A stretch of DNA of 64,000 bases from Kiloniellaceae bacterium (lineage in GTDB: Bacteria; Pseudomonadota; Alphaproteobacteria; Kiloniellales; Kiloniellaceae): the NCBI GenBank assembly GCA_021776195.1, contig JAJFGK010000075.1, positions 1-64,000 on the forward strand, written 5' to 3'. The notes below the pieces were generated by a model. That model worked only from the letters and a program-made list of their open reading frames with translations. It was not told the origin of the DNA and searched no databases. Position 1 is the stretch's first letter. Each line of letters starts with the position of its first letter. A program made the translations under genes and the position numbers. Below, in pieces: positions 21,221 to 29,017 of the stretch.

Positions 21221-22003
21221 ATGATTTCGGCCACGCTTCCCGAGTCAATTCGTCGACTGGATCTTGGCGCCGAGAAGATCTGGCCACCGGAACGGCTCGA
21301 TCTTGTGGACGGCTGGCGCTACCGGCTGGACCGTGGCGTGACTCGCCGCGCCAACTCGGTACTACCCTTGGATTGGCGTGGCCGCGTCCTCTGTGACAGC
21401 GTCGATGCGGCCATTGCCGGCTACCGCGAGGCCGGTCTCGCGCCTTGCTTCCAGATCACTGACGGCGCTGACCCGCCCGACCTCGACGACCTATTGGAGC
21501 GGCGGGGATTCCGGCGCGAAGGGGCGAGTCTGGTGTTGTGTCGCCCGGCTTCCGGGCCGCTTTGGCGGGGAAGGGAGGCAGCCCCCAACCCGGCCCCCAA
21601 CCCCGAACAGGTGGCGGTGAAGCCTGCGTATGCGGCGGCTTGGCTGGACTGCCTGCATCGCGAGACGGCCGAAAGCCACAAGGCCACCCGTGAAGCGATA
21701 CTCCAGCGCATAGCCGGTCCCCTGGGCTTTGCTTCTTTGGTGGAGGAACGGCGCGTCGTGGCGGTCGGTCTCGGAGCTCTCGAAGATAGGATTGGCTGGT
21801 TCAATTGCATGCACACCGACCCGACGGCACGGCGCCGGGGATATGCCGGCGCCACTCTTTGCGCCCTGATGGCCTGGCTGCGCGAGGCTGGTGCGCAGTG
21901 GTTCTCGCTGCAAGTCGAAGCGGACAATGCCGCGGCCCGCGGGCTCTATGAATCCGCCGGATTTGAGCCGGTCTACCGTTACCACTACCGGGTCCTGCGA
22001 TGA
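21221..22003 (+). CDS. GNAT-family N-acetyltransferase
   Basis: This 260-residue protein has a C-terminal GNAT domain. The acetyl-CoA pyrophosphate loop is TDPTARRRGYAGATLCALMAW, preceded by RIGWFNCMHTDP. The closing VEADNAAARGLYESAGFEPVYRYHYRV is the standard GNAT ending. The N-terminal 110 residues (LPESIRRLDLGAEKIWPPERLDLVDGWRYRL and the following repeat-like GFRREGASLVLCR) look like a degenerate first GNAT fold, so it is probably a tandem or pseudo-tandem GNAT. Its stop codon overlaps the start of the following transporter by 4 bases, indicating translational coupling. Export plus acetylation of a toxic or amino compound is one possible joint role. Confidence 0.82.
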   Translation: MISATLPESIRRLDLGAEKIWPPERLDLVDGWRYRLDRGVTRRANSVLPLDWRGRVLCDSVDAAIAGYREAGLAPCFQITDGADPPDLDDLLERRGFRREGASLVLCRPASGPLWRGREAAPNPAPNPEQVAVKPAYAAAWLDCLHRETAESHKATREAILQRIAGPLGFASLVEERRVVAVGLGALEDRIGWFNCMHTDPTARRRGYAGATLCALMAWLREAGAQWFSLQVEADNAAARGLYESAGFEPVYRYHYRVLR

Positions 22004-22941
22004 GCCCCCGGGTGCCGCTGTCCGGCAATCTGCAGGGCGCGCTTTGGATCATAGGATCTTGTATCGGCGGCACCGTCATGTCGATTGGCATAAAGCTGCT
22101 CGATGGCGAGATCCACTCGACACAGATTACCTTTCTCCGCTGCCTTCTCAGTCTTTTTCTGATCTGGCCCTTTTTGGTTCGCCAGTACCGCGTTGACCTG
22201 GGTCGGGACCGGGCCCAGGCCAGCCTGCTTTCGCTTGGGCCGCGCTGGCGGCTCCATGTCGTGCGCGGGGTGCTGGTCGCGATCGCGATGAACTGCGGCT
22301 ACTACGCGATCGCCACCATACCCTTGGCGACGGTGACGGTGCTGTTCTTCACCTCGCCGCTCTTCGTGACCCTGTTTGCCGTCCCGATACTTGGCGAGAA
22401 AGTTGGCTGGCGCCGTTGGATGGCGACCACGATCGGTTTCGTTGGGGCACTTGTGGTCCTGCGCCCGGAAGGGACCGGTGTCGACTGGGCGATGATTCTG
22501 GCGGTCGGATCTTCGATGCTCTTCGCGCTGGTGGTCCTGATCGGCAAGAAACTCTCGGAGACCGAGCCAACAAGCCGAATCATGCTGGCCACCATGGGTG
22601 TGACCGCCTTGATCAGCGCGATTCCCGCGGCCTTTGTCTGGATCACACCCAGCCTGTCGCAGCTCGCACTGATCGTCGTGGTCTCGATCTTCGCGACCTC
22701 GCGCAGCTACACCGACATTCGGGGCTATGCGCTCGGCGAGGCGAGCTTCGTCGCGCCCTTCAACTATACCCGGTTGATTTTCATGGCGCTTGCCGGTTAT
22801 CTGATCTTCGCCGAAGTGCCCGAGGACGCGGCCTTGATCGGCGCGGTCCTGATCATTGGCTCGTCGCTCTACATCGCCCAGCGCGAGGCGCGCCTGAAAC
22901 GCCAGACCGGCCGACCGGGCGTGGCACCGGCGCCGGAATGA
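22000..22941 (+). CDS. EamA/DMT-family transporter, coupled to GNAT
   Basis: This 313-residue membrane protein has ten predicted spans in two EamA repeats. TIPLATVTVLFFTSPLFVTLFAVPILGEKVGWRRW is the canonical helix 3-4 segment and FSAPFNYTRLIF-like FVAPFNYTRLIFMALAGYLIFAEVPED is the corresponding one in the second half. These two stretches match the RhaT/RarD-like inner-membrane exporters. ATG 22000 overlaps the GNAT stop codon (ATGA). It is a different protein from the DMT gene at 15962-16834. The substrate is unknown; the coupling suggests the acetyltransferase and exporter handle the same small molecule. Confidence 0.85.
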   Translation: MSPRVPLSGNLQGALWIIGSCIGGTVMSIGIKLLDGEIHSTQITFLRCLLSLFLIWPFLVRQYRVDLGRDRAQASLLSLGPRWRLHVVRGVLVAIAMNCGYYAIATIPLATVTVLFFTSPLFVTLFAVPILGEKVGWRRWMATTIGFVGALVVLRPEGTGVDWAMILAVGSSMLFALVVLIGKKLSETEPTSRIMLATMGVTALISAIPAAFVWITPSLSQLALIVVVSIFATSRSYTDIRGYALGEASFVAPFNYTRLIFMALAGYLIFAEVPEDAALIGAVLIIGSSLYIAQREARLKRQTGRPGVAPAPE

Positions 22942-22989
22942 GCCTGATCTTCTCGTCGGCGCGCAGGTTTGGCAGAAAGGAATGGTTTC

Positions 22990-23412
22990 ATGGCGCAGTT
23001 CTTCAACCCCGAGACCGTCTGGCAGCCCTTTGGCGCCTTTTCCATGGCCGCGGCCACCGGCGAGGGTCAACTGATCTTTCTCAAGGGCCAGGTCTCGCTG
23101 GACCGGGCCGGTGCGGTGGTGGGGCCAGGCGATATGGCCGCGCAGCTTCGCCAGACCCTGAAGAACATCGAGGCCGTTATGGCTTCTTGTGGCGGGACAC
23201 TGGCCGATGTGATCGCCGTCAATCACTACACCACCGACATCGAGGCCTTTATGGCCGCCGGTGCGGTGCGCTCGGAGTTTTTCGCGCCCCCCTTTCCGGT
23301 AACCACGACACTCGAAATATCGCGGCTCTATCATCCCGACTTGATGATAGAAATCACCGCAACCGCGGAAGTGGCGCGCGACCGCTTTCGTTTGCCTGCC
23401 GAAGTCGGGTAA
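22990..23412 (+). CDS. RidA/YjgF-family protein
   Basis: This 140-residue RidA-superfamily protein belongs to a family of trimeric reactive enamine/imine deaminases that quench intermediates from PLP enzymes, and relatives with other roles. Seen are the N-terminal FNPETVWQPFGAFSMAA, FLKGQVSLDRAGAVVGPGDMAAQLRQTLKNIEAVMASCGGTLADVIAV, and FFAPPFPVTTTLEISRL. At the position where active RidA has a catalytic Arg followed by PAR (SxxRPAR), this protein has TTLEISR. It may therefore be a non-deaminating member. ATG 22990 follows GAAAGGAATGG. It is the last gene of the GNAT/EamA run, 48 bases after the transporter. Confidence 0.83.
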   Translation: MAQFFNPETVWQPFGAFSMAAATGEGQLIFLKGQVSLDRAGAVVGPGDMAAQLRQTLKNIEAVMASCGGTLADVIAVNHYTTDIEAFMAAGAVRSEFFAPPFPVTTTLEISRLYHPDLMIEITATAEVARDRFRLPAEVG

Positions 23413-23729
23413 AGGCCGCGGCGCGATGCCTGGCTCTTCGGTGACCTTTCCCGTATGACAAAGAAAGACTCTAGCGGCAGGTGGACCTTCGTTCTCACAA
23501 ACAGTTGGCTCCGCGAGTCTGATCCCAGCGCCTCTGACTACACGTTATGATTATTTGTCATTTACAGTTTAGTTATCGAAAGTTCCTCTCTCTTCCTGGA
23601 TATTGAAAGGGTGCGGAAAGGTCATGTTAAGGATTTCGAATTAGTATATTTTCTATGGCATTCTACCTTTAATATCATATCTGAAGCGCATTTGAACTCG
23701 GCATCCAGGACAGAAAGTAGGGCCACGAC
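23413..23729 (+). other. AT-rich intergenic region before the pentapeptide gene
   Basis: These 317 bases contain no gene I can support. From about 23540 the composition drops sharply to AT-rich DNA, consistent with promoter and regulatory DNA for the pentapeptide-repeat gene. No clear -35/-10 pair with correct spacing was found. Confidence 0.6.
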
Positions 23730-24962
23730 TTGACCCCCGATCAAATTTTGAATGTGATCAAGCGTCACAAGATCTGGCTCAAAAAGCGCACCGGCGGCGC
23801 GCGCGCCAATCTGCGGGGCGCGGACCTGCGGGGTATGAGTCTCGAGTACGCAAATCTTCGAGACGCCGTTCTTTCCGGTGCCCAATTGCAGGATTGCTAC
23901 CTCAAGGGGGCAATTTTGGCGGAAGCGGATCTGTTTTCCGCGGATTTCTCAAATGCGGACCTGACCGATGCCGATCTGTCCAACGCGGATCTGCGTGGCG
24001 CCAGTCTCTTCAAAGCCAAGCTGACCGGTGCCAAGTTTGGGGGGGCGGACCTCAGTGGCGGCGCGCTGGTCAAGGACGGTCAGTTCGGTACCTTCGACTC
24101 GGCCGATCTCGAGAGCGCCGAGATGGATGGCGTCGAAGCGCCGCACTCCAATCTCAATGGCGCAAACCTCGCCCAGGCCCAATTGAACGACGCCGACTTT
24201 TCCAACAGCAAACTCCAGGGCGCCAACTTCAAGGGTGCCAAGCTGCGCAGGGCCGACCTGTCGCAGGCCGATCTGTCAGGGGCCACCCTGACCAACGCCG
24301 ATCTCACGAGTGCCGATCTGACCGGGGCGGACCTCACCGACGCCACCGTCAACGGCGCGCGCCTCGACGATGCCTGCTTGTTGAACACCAAGGTCGTGGG
24401 TGTCGACCTATCTTCCGCGACTATGGACGTCTCGGCTCTCCGAGTGCCGCCGAACCAGCTTCCCGAAGATGTGCAGACGATCCTGAGACGGCACGGCCAG
24501 TGGGTGCAATCAAGCGGTGCAGAGGGTGCGCGCGCGAATCTCGACGGCAAGGATTTGAGCAATGTGGATCTAAGCCTCGCCAACTTGAGCGGGGCGTCTT
24601 TCAAGGGGACCCTGTTGGTCGGCGCCAATCTGTGCGGGGCCGATCTGACCATGACCGATATGTCGGGAGCCAACCTGAAAGACGCCGATCTCAAGAGTTG
24701 CCGCTTGGAGGGCGCCCGCATGACCGAGGCGAACCTGACCAACAGCGACCTATCCCAGGCCAGGCTCGGCCCGGTGCCCCTCAAGGACGGCTTCGGCAAG
24801 GAGACGGGGAAAATGTGGTCCACCAACCTGATGTCGGCGAAGCTGGTCGGGACGATTTTCGAGAAGGCCGATTTGACCCAGGTCAACTTCTCCAAAGTGG
24901 ATCTGTCCTCGGCGAAACTGGAGGGCGCCATGATGGATGGCGCGATATTCGACGCCGCGTAA
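23730..24962 (+). CDS. Pentapeptide-repeat protein with two head modules
   Basis: This 410-residue protein is made almost entirely of A(D/N)LxG-type pentapeptides (for example ADLRGMSLEYANLRDA, ADLTDADLSNADLRGASLFKAKLTGAKFGGADLSG), predicted to form a right-handed quadrilateral beta-helix. It has two helical head segments with the same plan. The first is ILNVIKRHKIWLKKRTGGARANL at about 6-28 and the second is VQTILRRHGQWVQSSGAEGARANL near 248-271, so the gene looks like an internal duplication. The start appears to be TTG 23730: there is an in-frame stop just upstream, AGTAGGG lies about 8 bases before it, and the head motif would be lost with a later ATG. No membrane segment is seen. The family includes gyrase-protecting DNA mimics, but function here is unknown. 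Confidence 0.85.
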   Translation: MTPDQILNVIKRHKIWLKKRTGGARANLRGADLRGMSLEYANLRDAVLSGAQLQDCYLKGAILAEADLFSADFSNADLTDADLSNADLRGASLFKAKLTGAKFGGADLSGGALVKDGQFGTFDSADLESAEMDGVEAPHSNLNGANLAQAQLNDADFSNSKLQGANFKGAKLRRADLSQADLSGATLTNADLTSADLTGADLTDATVNGARLDDACLLNTKVVGVDLSSATMDVSALRVPPNQLPEDVQTILRRHGQWVQSSGAEGARANLDGKDLSNVDLSLANLSGASFKGTLLVGANLCGADLTMTDMSGANLKDADLKSCRLEGARMTEANLTNSDLSQARLGPVPLKDGFGKETGKMWSTNLMSAKLVGTIFEKADLTQVNFSKVDLSSAKLEGAMMDGAIFDAA

Positions 24963-25111
24963 CACCAAAGGACCCTGAGTTTGACTCATGGTTCTCTGGC
25001 AAGCGCGCCTCAATACCCACCAACGACTCCCGCTCAGCCCGTTGCCTCCTTGGTCTCCGCCAAACTCGTCTGCCAGGTCATCGGTCCAAGCCACGCCGCC
25101 CCAAGCTCACA

Positions 25112-25885
25112 TCACTTCGCACAGTAGCCGCCGTCGACCGGCAGGGTGATGCCGGTTACGAAGGAGGCAGCCTCCGAGGCGAGAAAAATCACCGGCCCGA
25201 CGAACTCTCGCACCGCGCCGCGGCGTTGCATCGGGGTCATCGCCTTGATCTGGTCGTCCAGCGGATCGTTGATGCCGTGGGTAGTCGAGCCGCGCATCGC
25301 GTTGTCGGTGTAGCCCGGGTTGATGGCGTTGACCCGGATGTCGTGCGGGCCCCACTCCAGCGCCAGTTGCCGGACCATCTGGTCGACCCCGCCTTTCGAG
25401 GCGCCGTAGGCGGTCAAGCCCTCGAAGCCCACCAGACTGCCGGTCGAGGAGGTGACGACGATGCTGCCGCCTTGGCCCTGGGCGATCATCCGGCAACCCG
25501 CCGCCTGGCAGCAGTAGAAAGCGCCCGTGAGGTTGACCTCAATGGTCTTGAGCCAGGTTTCCGAACTGGTCTCCTCGGCCGGCTCGGAGAGACCGATGCC
25601 ATGGTTCACCACGGCGATGTCGAGGCGACCGTAGGCCGCCAGGGTCTCGGTTACCAGGCGATCGCACTCTTCCTGGACCGTGGCGTCGAAGACCACGGGA
25701 ATCGACTCGCCGCCGGTCGCGCGGATGGCTTTCACGGTGCCCACGACGTCGTCCTCGCTGCGTGCCGCGACGACCACCTTCGCGCCGACGGCGGCAAGCC
25801 CCAGAGCCATGGCCTGGCCCAGGCCGCGCCCGCCGCCAGTCACAAAGGCGACTTTATCGGTGAGATCGAAGAGCGAGAGATTCAT
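25112..25885 (-). CDS. SDR-family oxidoreductase coupled to proS
   Basis: This 257-residue classical SDR has the TGGGRGLG cofactor loop (about 16-23), a catalytic Ser in VVTSSTGS, the YGASK active-site motif and the ending ASFVTGITLPVDGGYCAK, like FabG/gluconate-5-dehydrogenase relatives. The NNAG motif is replaced by VNHGIG, which is unusual but occurs in active members. Its start codon overlaps the proS stop by 4 bases (ATGA), so it is translated from the proS mRNA. The pairing has no obvious biochemical logic. It might be coupled for expression level only. Confidence 0.87.
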   Translation of the reverse strand: MNLSLFDLTDKVAFVTGGGRGLGQAMALGLAAVGAKVVVAARSEDDVVGTVKAIRATGGESIPVVFDATVQEECDRLVTETLAAYGRLDIAVVNHGIGLSEPAEETSSETWLKTIEVNLTGAFYCCQAAGCRMIAQGQGGSIVVTSSTGSLVGFEGLTAYGASKGGVDQMVRQLALEWGPHDIRVNAINPGYTDNAMRGSTTHGINDPLDDQIKAMTPMQRRGAVREFVGPVIFLASEAASFVTGITLPVDGGYCAK

Positions 25886-27660
25886 CCGAAGCGCCTCTTG
25901 GGATTACTGGTGGCCTCCAGCGCGGCATTGATGCGCTGGGCGAGGACCTCCGGCAGATCGGCCAGGGGAACTTCTTCATTGTTGCCGCTGGCGCGCTCGT
26001 GCAGTTCCACCGTGCCGTTCGCCAGCCCGCGCCCGAAGGTCACGCGGAACGGCAGACCGATCGCGTCGGCATCGCCGAACTTCACGCCGGGCGAGGCATT
26101 GCGATCGTCCAGCAGATAATCGATGCCATGCGCCTCGAGACGTTCGCAGGCGGCATCGACCAGGGCGCGGACCTCGTCGTTCTGGTACTTCATGGCGACC
26201 AGATGCACGTCGAAGGGCGCCACCGCGACCGGCCAGATGATGCCCTTGTCGTCATGGTGCTGTTCGACGATGGCGGCGGGAATGCGGGTCGAGCCGACAC
26301 CGTAGCAACCCATCTGGAAATTGCGGAAAGTTCCCTCGCTGTCGGCCACGCCGGCCTTCATGGGGATTGAGTAGGTGTCGCCAAGCTTGAAAATATGGCC
26401 GACCTCGATGCCTTTGAACTCTTGAAAAGCTTCGCCGTTCGGCGCCGTCTCGCCGACCTGGGCGGTGCGCAGATCGGCGAAGTCGGGGGTCGGAAAGTCA
26501 CGGCCATGATTGACGTTGATGGCGTGCCTGTCCTTCTCGCCGCAGCCGGCGGCGAAGTTGGTCAGGCCCCGAACGGTCTCGTCGGCGAGGATCCGCGTGC
26601 CCGCCTCGAGCGTGGTCGGCCCGACGCAACCGGCGGGGCAGCCGGCCACCGCCTGGACCATCTCGGGCGCGGCGAGCTCCACCGCGATGGCGCCCAGATG
26701 GTTCTGGAGTTTGACCTCGTTGATCGCCTTGTCGCCGCGGATCAAGACGGCGACGGGCTCTTCGCGGTCATCGTGCACCGCCTTATAGATCAGGGTTTTC
26801 AGCGTTTTGGCCTGGGGAATCCCGAGGCTCTCGGCGAGCTTGGCGATGGTGTTCGCGCCGGGGGTGTCGACAACCTCGAGGGCCAAGGGGTCTTCGGCGG
26901 AGGAGGGCTCGATGACCGAGACCGCGCGCTCCAGATTGGCGGCGTAATTGCCGGCGACCATGAGCGTGTCCTCGCCGATTTCGCAGCGCGCCATGAACTC
27001 CTCCGAGGAAGAACCGCCAATGGCCCCGGAATCGGCCTGCACCACGACATAGTCCAGGGCACAGCGCGCGCAGATGCGATGATAGGCTCGCGCCATGGCC
27101 TTGTAGGAGACATCCAGGCCCTCGGCGTCTATATCGAAGGAATAGGCGTCCATCATGGTGAACTCGCGGCTCCGCACCATGCCAAAGCGCGGCCGCAGTT
27201 CGTCGCGAAACTTGGTGTGCTGTTGGTAGAAATTGACCGGCAGTTGGCGGTGCGACTGGATCAACTTCATCGCCATGTCGGTGACGACCTCTTCCGCGGT
27301 GGGGCAGAGGCCATAGCGGGCGTCCTTGCGATCTTCCAGTTGGAACATGAGCCCGGCCTCTTCGTAGATGCGCCAACGGCCCGTCTGTTCCCAAAGCTCG
27401 GCCGGTTGCAGCAGGGGGAGCTGGACCTGGCAGCCGCCCTCGCGGTCGATCTCCTCCTCGACGATGCGGCAGACCTTTCGATAGGTGCGGAAATAGAGCG
27501 GCGCAAAGCTGTAGATCCCACTCGCCGTCTGGACGATGTAGCCCGCGCGAAGCAGCCATTTGTGGCTGGCAACTTCGGCTTCCGAGGGGAACTCGCGCAT
27601 CACGCGCACGCCGCTCGAAGAAAAACGCATGGAACCCATGGACTCGCCGACCCTTTTCAT
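25882..27660 (-). CDS. proS: Prolyl-tRNA synthetase, bacterial long form with insertion domain
   Basis: This class II synthetase charges tRNA-Pro. The 592-residue product contains motif 1 around YSFAPLYFRTYRKVCRIVEEEIDREGGCQVQLPLLQPAELWEQTGRW and motif 2 in FRDELRPRFGMVRSREFTMMDAYSF. A roughly 170-residue YbaK-like editing insertion (about 225-400, with TLKTLIYKAVHDD and VLIRGDKAINEVKLQNHLG) follows, then motif 3 in GCYGVGSTRIPAAIVEQ and an anticodon-binding domain. The conserved PTHEE/PTSEE of the ATP site reads PTAEE here. Many alphaproteobacteria carry a short ProRS without the insertion, so this may be a second or horizontally acquired copy. ATG 27660 was used; a shorter start at 27630 (MRFSSS) would look more family-like. 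Confidence 0.92.
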   Translation of the reverse strand: MKRVGESMGSMRFSSSGVRVMREFPSEAEVASHKWLLRAGYIVQTASGIYSFAPLYFRTYRKVCRIVEEEIDREGGCQVQLPLLQPAELWEQTGRWRIYEEAGLMFQLEDRKDARYGLCPTAEEVVTDMAMKLIQSHRQLPVNFYQQHTKFRDELRPRFGMVRSREFTMMDAYSFDIDAEGLDVSYKAMARAYHRICARCALDYVVVQADSGAIGGSSSEEFMARCEIGEDTLMVAGNYAANLERAVSVIEPSSAEDPLALEVVDTPGANTIAKLAESLGIPQAKTLKTLIYKAVHDDREEPVAVLIRGDKAINEVKLQNHLGAIAVELAAPEMVQAVAGCPAGCVGPTTLEAGTRILADETVRGLTNFAAGCGEKDRHAINVNHGRDFPTPDFADLRTAQVGETAPNGEAFQEFKGIEVGHIFKLGDTYSIPMKAGVADSEGTFRNFQMGCYGVGSTRIPAAIVEQHHDDKGIIWPVAVAPFDVHLVAMKYQNDEVRALVDAACERLEAHGIDYLLDDRNASPGVKFGDADAIGLPFRVTFGRGLANGTVELHERASGNNEEVPLADLPEVLAQRINAALEATSNPKRRFG

Positions 27661-28154
27661 CTGCCTATTCGAAAAGCGCTCGGAGGGCCCGGCAGCGGCC
27701 CCGCAAAGGCGGCGGGAGAATAACCGAAGCCCGCCACGGCAGAAAGGGCTAGAGCACTTCTTTGTTATATGGAACCATTTGATGGGTCATAGGCGATCAT
27801 TCGGGAAGGCGCGCTGTGCGGCGCGATGCTTAAGCAACGGGCAAGCAGCGGAACGCGGCCAGAAGACAAGAGAACCCGGTCAAATGGCTCCATGGAACAA
27901 AGAAGTGCTCTAGAAGGTTAGAATCGGTCGAATTCGGGGCCGGCTCGCGAACCGGTTTAGGCCGTGTGTTCGGTCGAATTAATGAAAAATTTTAGACGAA
28001 TTTTGGGAGCAATTGAAATAAATAATGATGAAAATTTTGATAATTTGAAATTACAGTAAACTGAATATTTATATTGCGCAGGTATAGTTTCTGGTGATGA
28101 GATAAAAGAGTCGCGGAAATCCGCCACTCGGTCATTTGTATTGAAGGATAGGTC
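27661..28154 (+). other. Intergenic region with MITE-like element and flagellin leader
   Basis: The left 88 bases are the proS leader. A 165-base inverted-repeat element occupies 27749-27913. The remaining 240 bases are very AT-rich and form the leader of flagellin 1. I found no convincing sigma28 or sigma54 promoter match. No reading frame here is convincing. Confidence 0.6.
27749..27913. mobile_element. MITE-like element with 34-base terminal inverted repeats
   Basis: The element begins CTAGAGCACTTCTTTGTT at 27749 and ends with its exact reverse complement at 27913. Beyond the first 18 perfect bases the arms keep pairing (ATGGA, CCATTTGA) to about base 34 with three mismatches. The inside is about 95 bases, non-coding and unrelated on both sides. 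The CTAG ends suggest TA-target insertion of an IS630/mariner-type relative, although palindromic repeats with CTAGAGCA ends are known as dispersed intergenic repeats in alphaproteobacteria. No transposase is present. Confidence 0.75.
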
Positions 28155-28955
28155 ATGGCAGAAATTTCTTCGATTGGCGGGTCGGCCGGTATCTTGGCCA
28201 ACCAGCGCAGCCAGGATCAGGCGCTGCGCGAGGTTGCGAGCGGCTCGAAACTGAGCCGGGCGTCGGACGGCGCGGCGCTCCTGGCGATCTCGACCGTCCT
28301 GAAAGGCGATCAGGCGGTTTTGTCCCAGGCCGCGACCAACGCTTCCCAGGGCGCCTCTGTGGCCCAGGTGGCCGATGGCGGTCTGGCCCGCATCAGCGAC
28401 GGTCTCACCCGGTTGCGCGAGCTGGCCGCCCAGGCCGGCAACGGCGCCCTTGGCGACAAGGGACGCGAGGCGATCAACGTGGAGTTCAAGCAGATCCGCG
28501 ACGATATCACCCAGATCGCCGAGCAGACCCGGTTCAATGGCCAAAGCCTGCTGGACAATTCCGACAGCCGGGACTTCCAGGTCGGCACGGCGGCGGGAGA
28601 CACGATCTCGCTCGACAATGTGGATGCCACCGGCGCCTCGCTGGGTATCGCGAACCTGGAGGTCGCCACCGCTGGCGATGCGGCGACGGCCCTGGCCAGC
28701 CTGGACAGCGCATTCGACAGCGTCACCCAGGCCAGGGCGGACCTCGGTGGCACGGTCTCCCGCTTCGAACAGCGTGGCCAGGCGATTGCCACCCAGCAGG
28801 AAGGCTTGAGCAACGCAAACTCGTCGCTGTCCGATGCCGACCTGGCCGGCGCCCTGACCCGTTCCGTCTCCAGCGGCATCTTGAACCAGGGCGAGGTCTT
28901 CGCCCGCGCCCAGGCCAACCAGCAGATCCAGCTGGCGTTGGGCGTCTTGGCATAG
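28155..28955 (+). CDS. Flagellin, short form (flagellin 1)
   Basis: This 266-residue flagellin consists essentially of the conserved D0/D1 core without a variable outer domain. The N-terminal part has ALREVASGSKLSRASDGAALLAIS, DGLTRLRELAAQAGNGALGDKGREAINVEF and the QTRFNGQSLLDNSD hairpin. The C-terminal part, GGTVSRFEQRGQAIATQQEGLSNANSSLSDADLA and ILNQGEVFARAQANQQIQLALGVLA, is the usual coiled-coil closing region. Such small flagellins are common in alphaproteobacteria. The GGATAG site precedes ATG 28155. No other flagellar genes are near. A second, divergent copy of exactly the same length follows 62 bases downstream. Confidence 0.92.
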   Translation: MAEISSIGGSAGILANQRSQDQALREVASGSKLSRASDGAALLAISTVLKGDQAVLSQAATNASQGASVAQVADGGLARISDGLTRLRELAAQAGNGALGDKGREAINVEFKQIRDDITQIAEQTRFNGQSLLDNSDSRDFQVGTAAGDTISLDNVDATGASLGIANLEVATAGDAATALASLDSAFDSVTQARADLGGTVSRFEQRGQAIATQQEGLSNANSSLSDADLAGALTRSVSSGILNQGEVFARAQANQQIQLALGVLA

Positions 28956-28974
28956 TGTCGATTTGAGGCCGCCG

Positions 28975-28998
28975 CCGGCCCGAGATCCCTCGGGCCGG
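28975..28998 (+). promoter_or_regulatory. Hairpin between the two flagellin genes
   Basis: CCGGCCCGAG and CTCGGGCCGG are perfect 10-base arms around an ATCC loop. The hairpin ends directly before the AGAGGAGGGAG ribosome site of flagellin 2, and no T-run follows. It may protect the 3' end of the upstream message or lower expression of the second gene relative to the first. Confidence 0.6.
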
Positions 28999-29017
28999 AG
29001 AGGAGGGAGCCTAAGCG

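Noticed and set aside
27914..28154. Sigma54 or sigma28 promoter for flagellin
   Set aside because: No TGGCA-N7-TGC or TAAA-N15-GCCGATAA match with acceptable spacing was found; the region is merely AT-rich.
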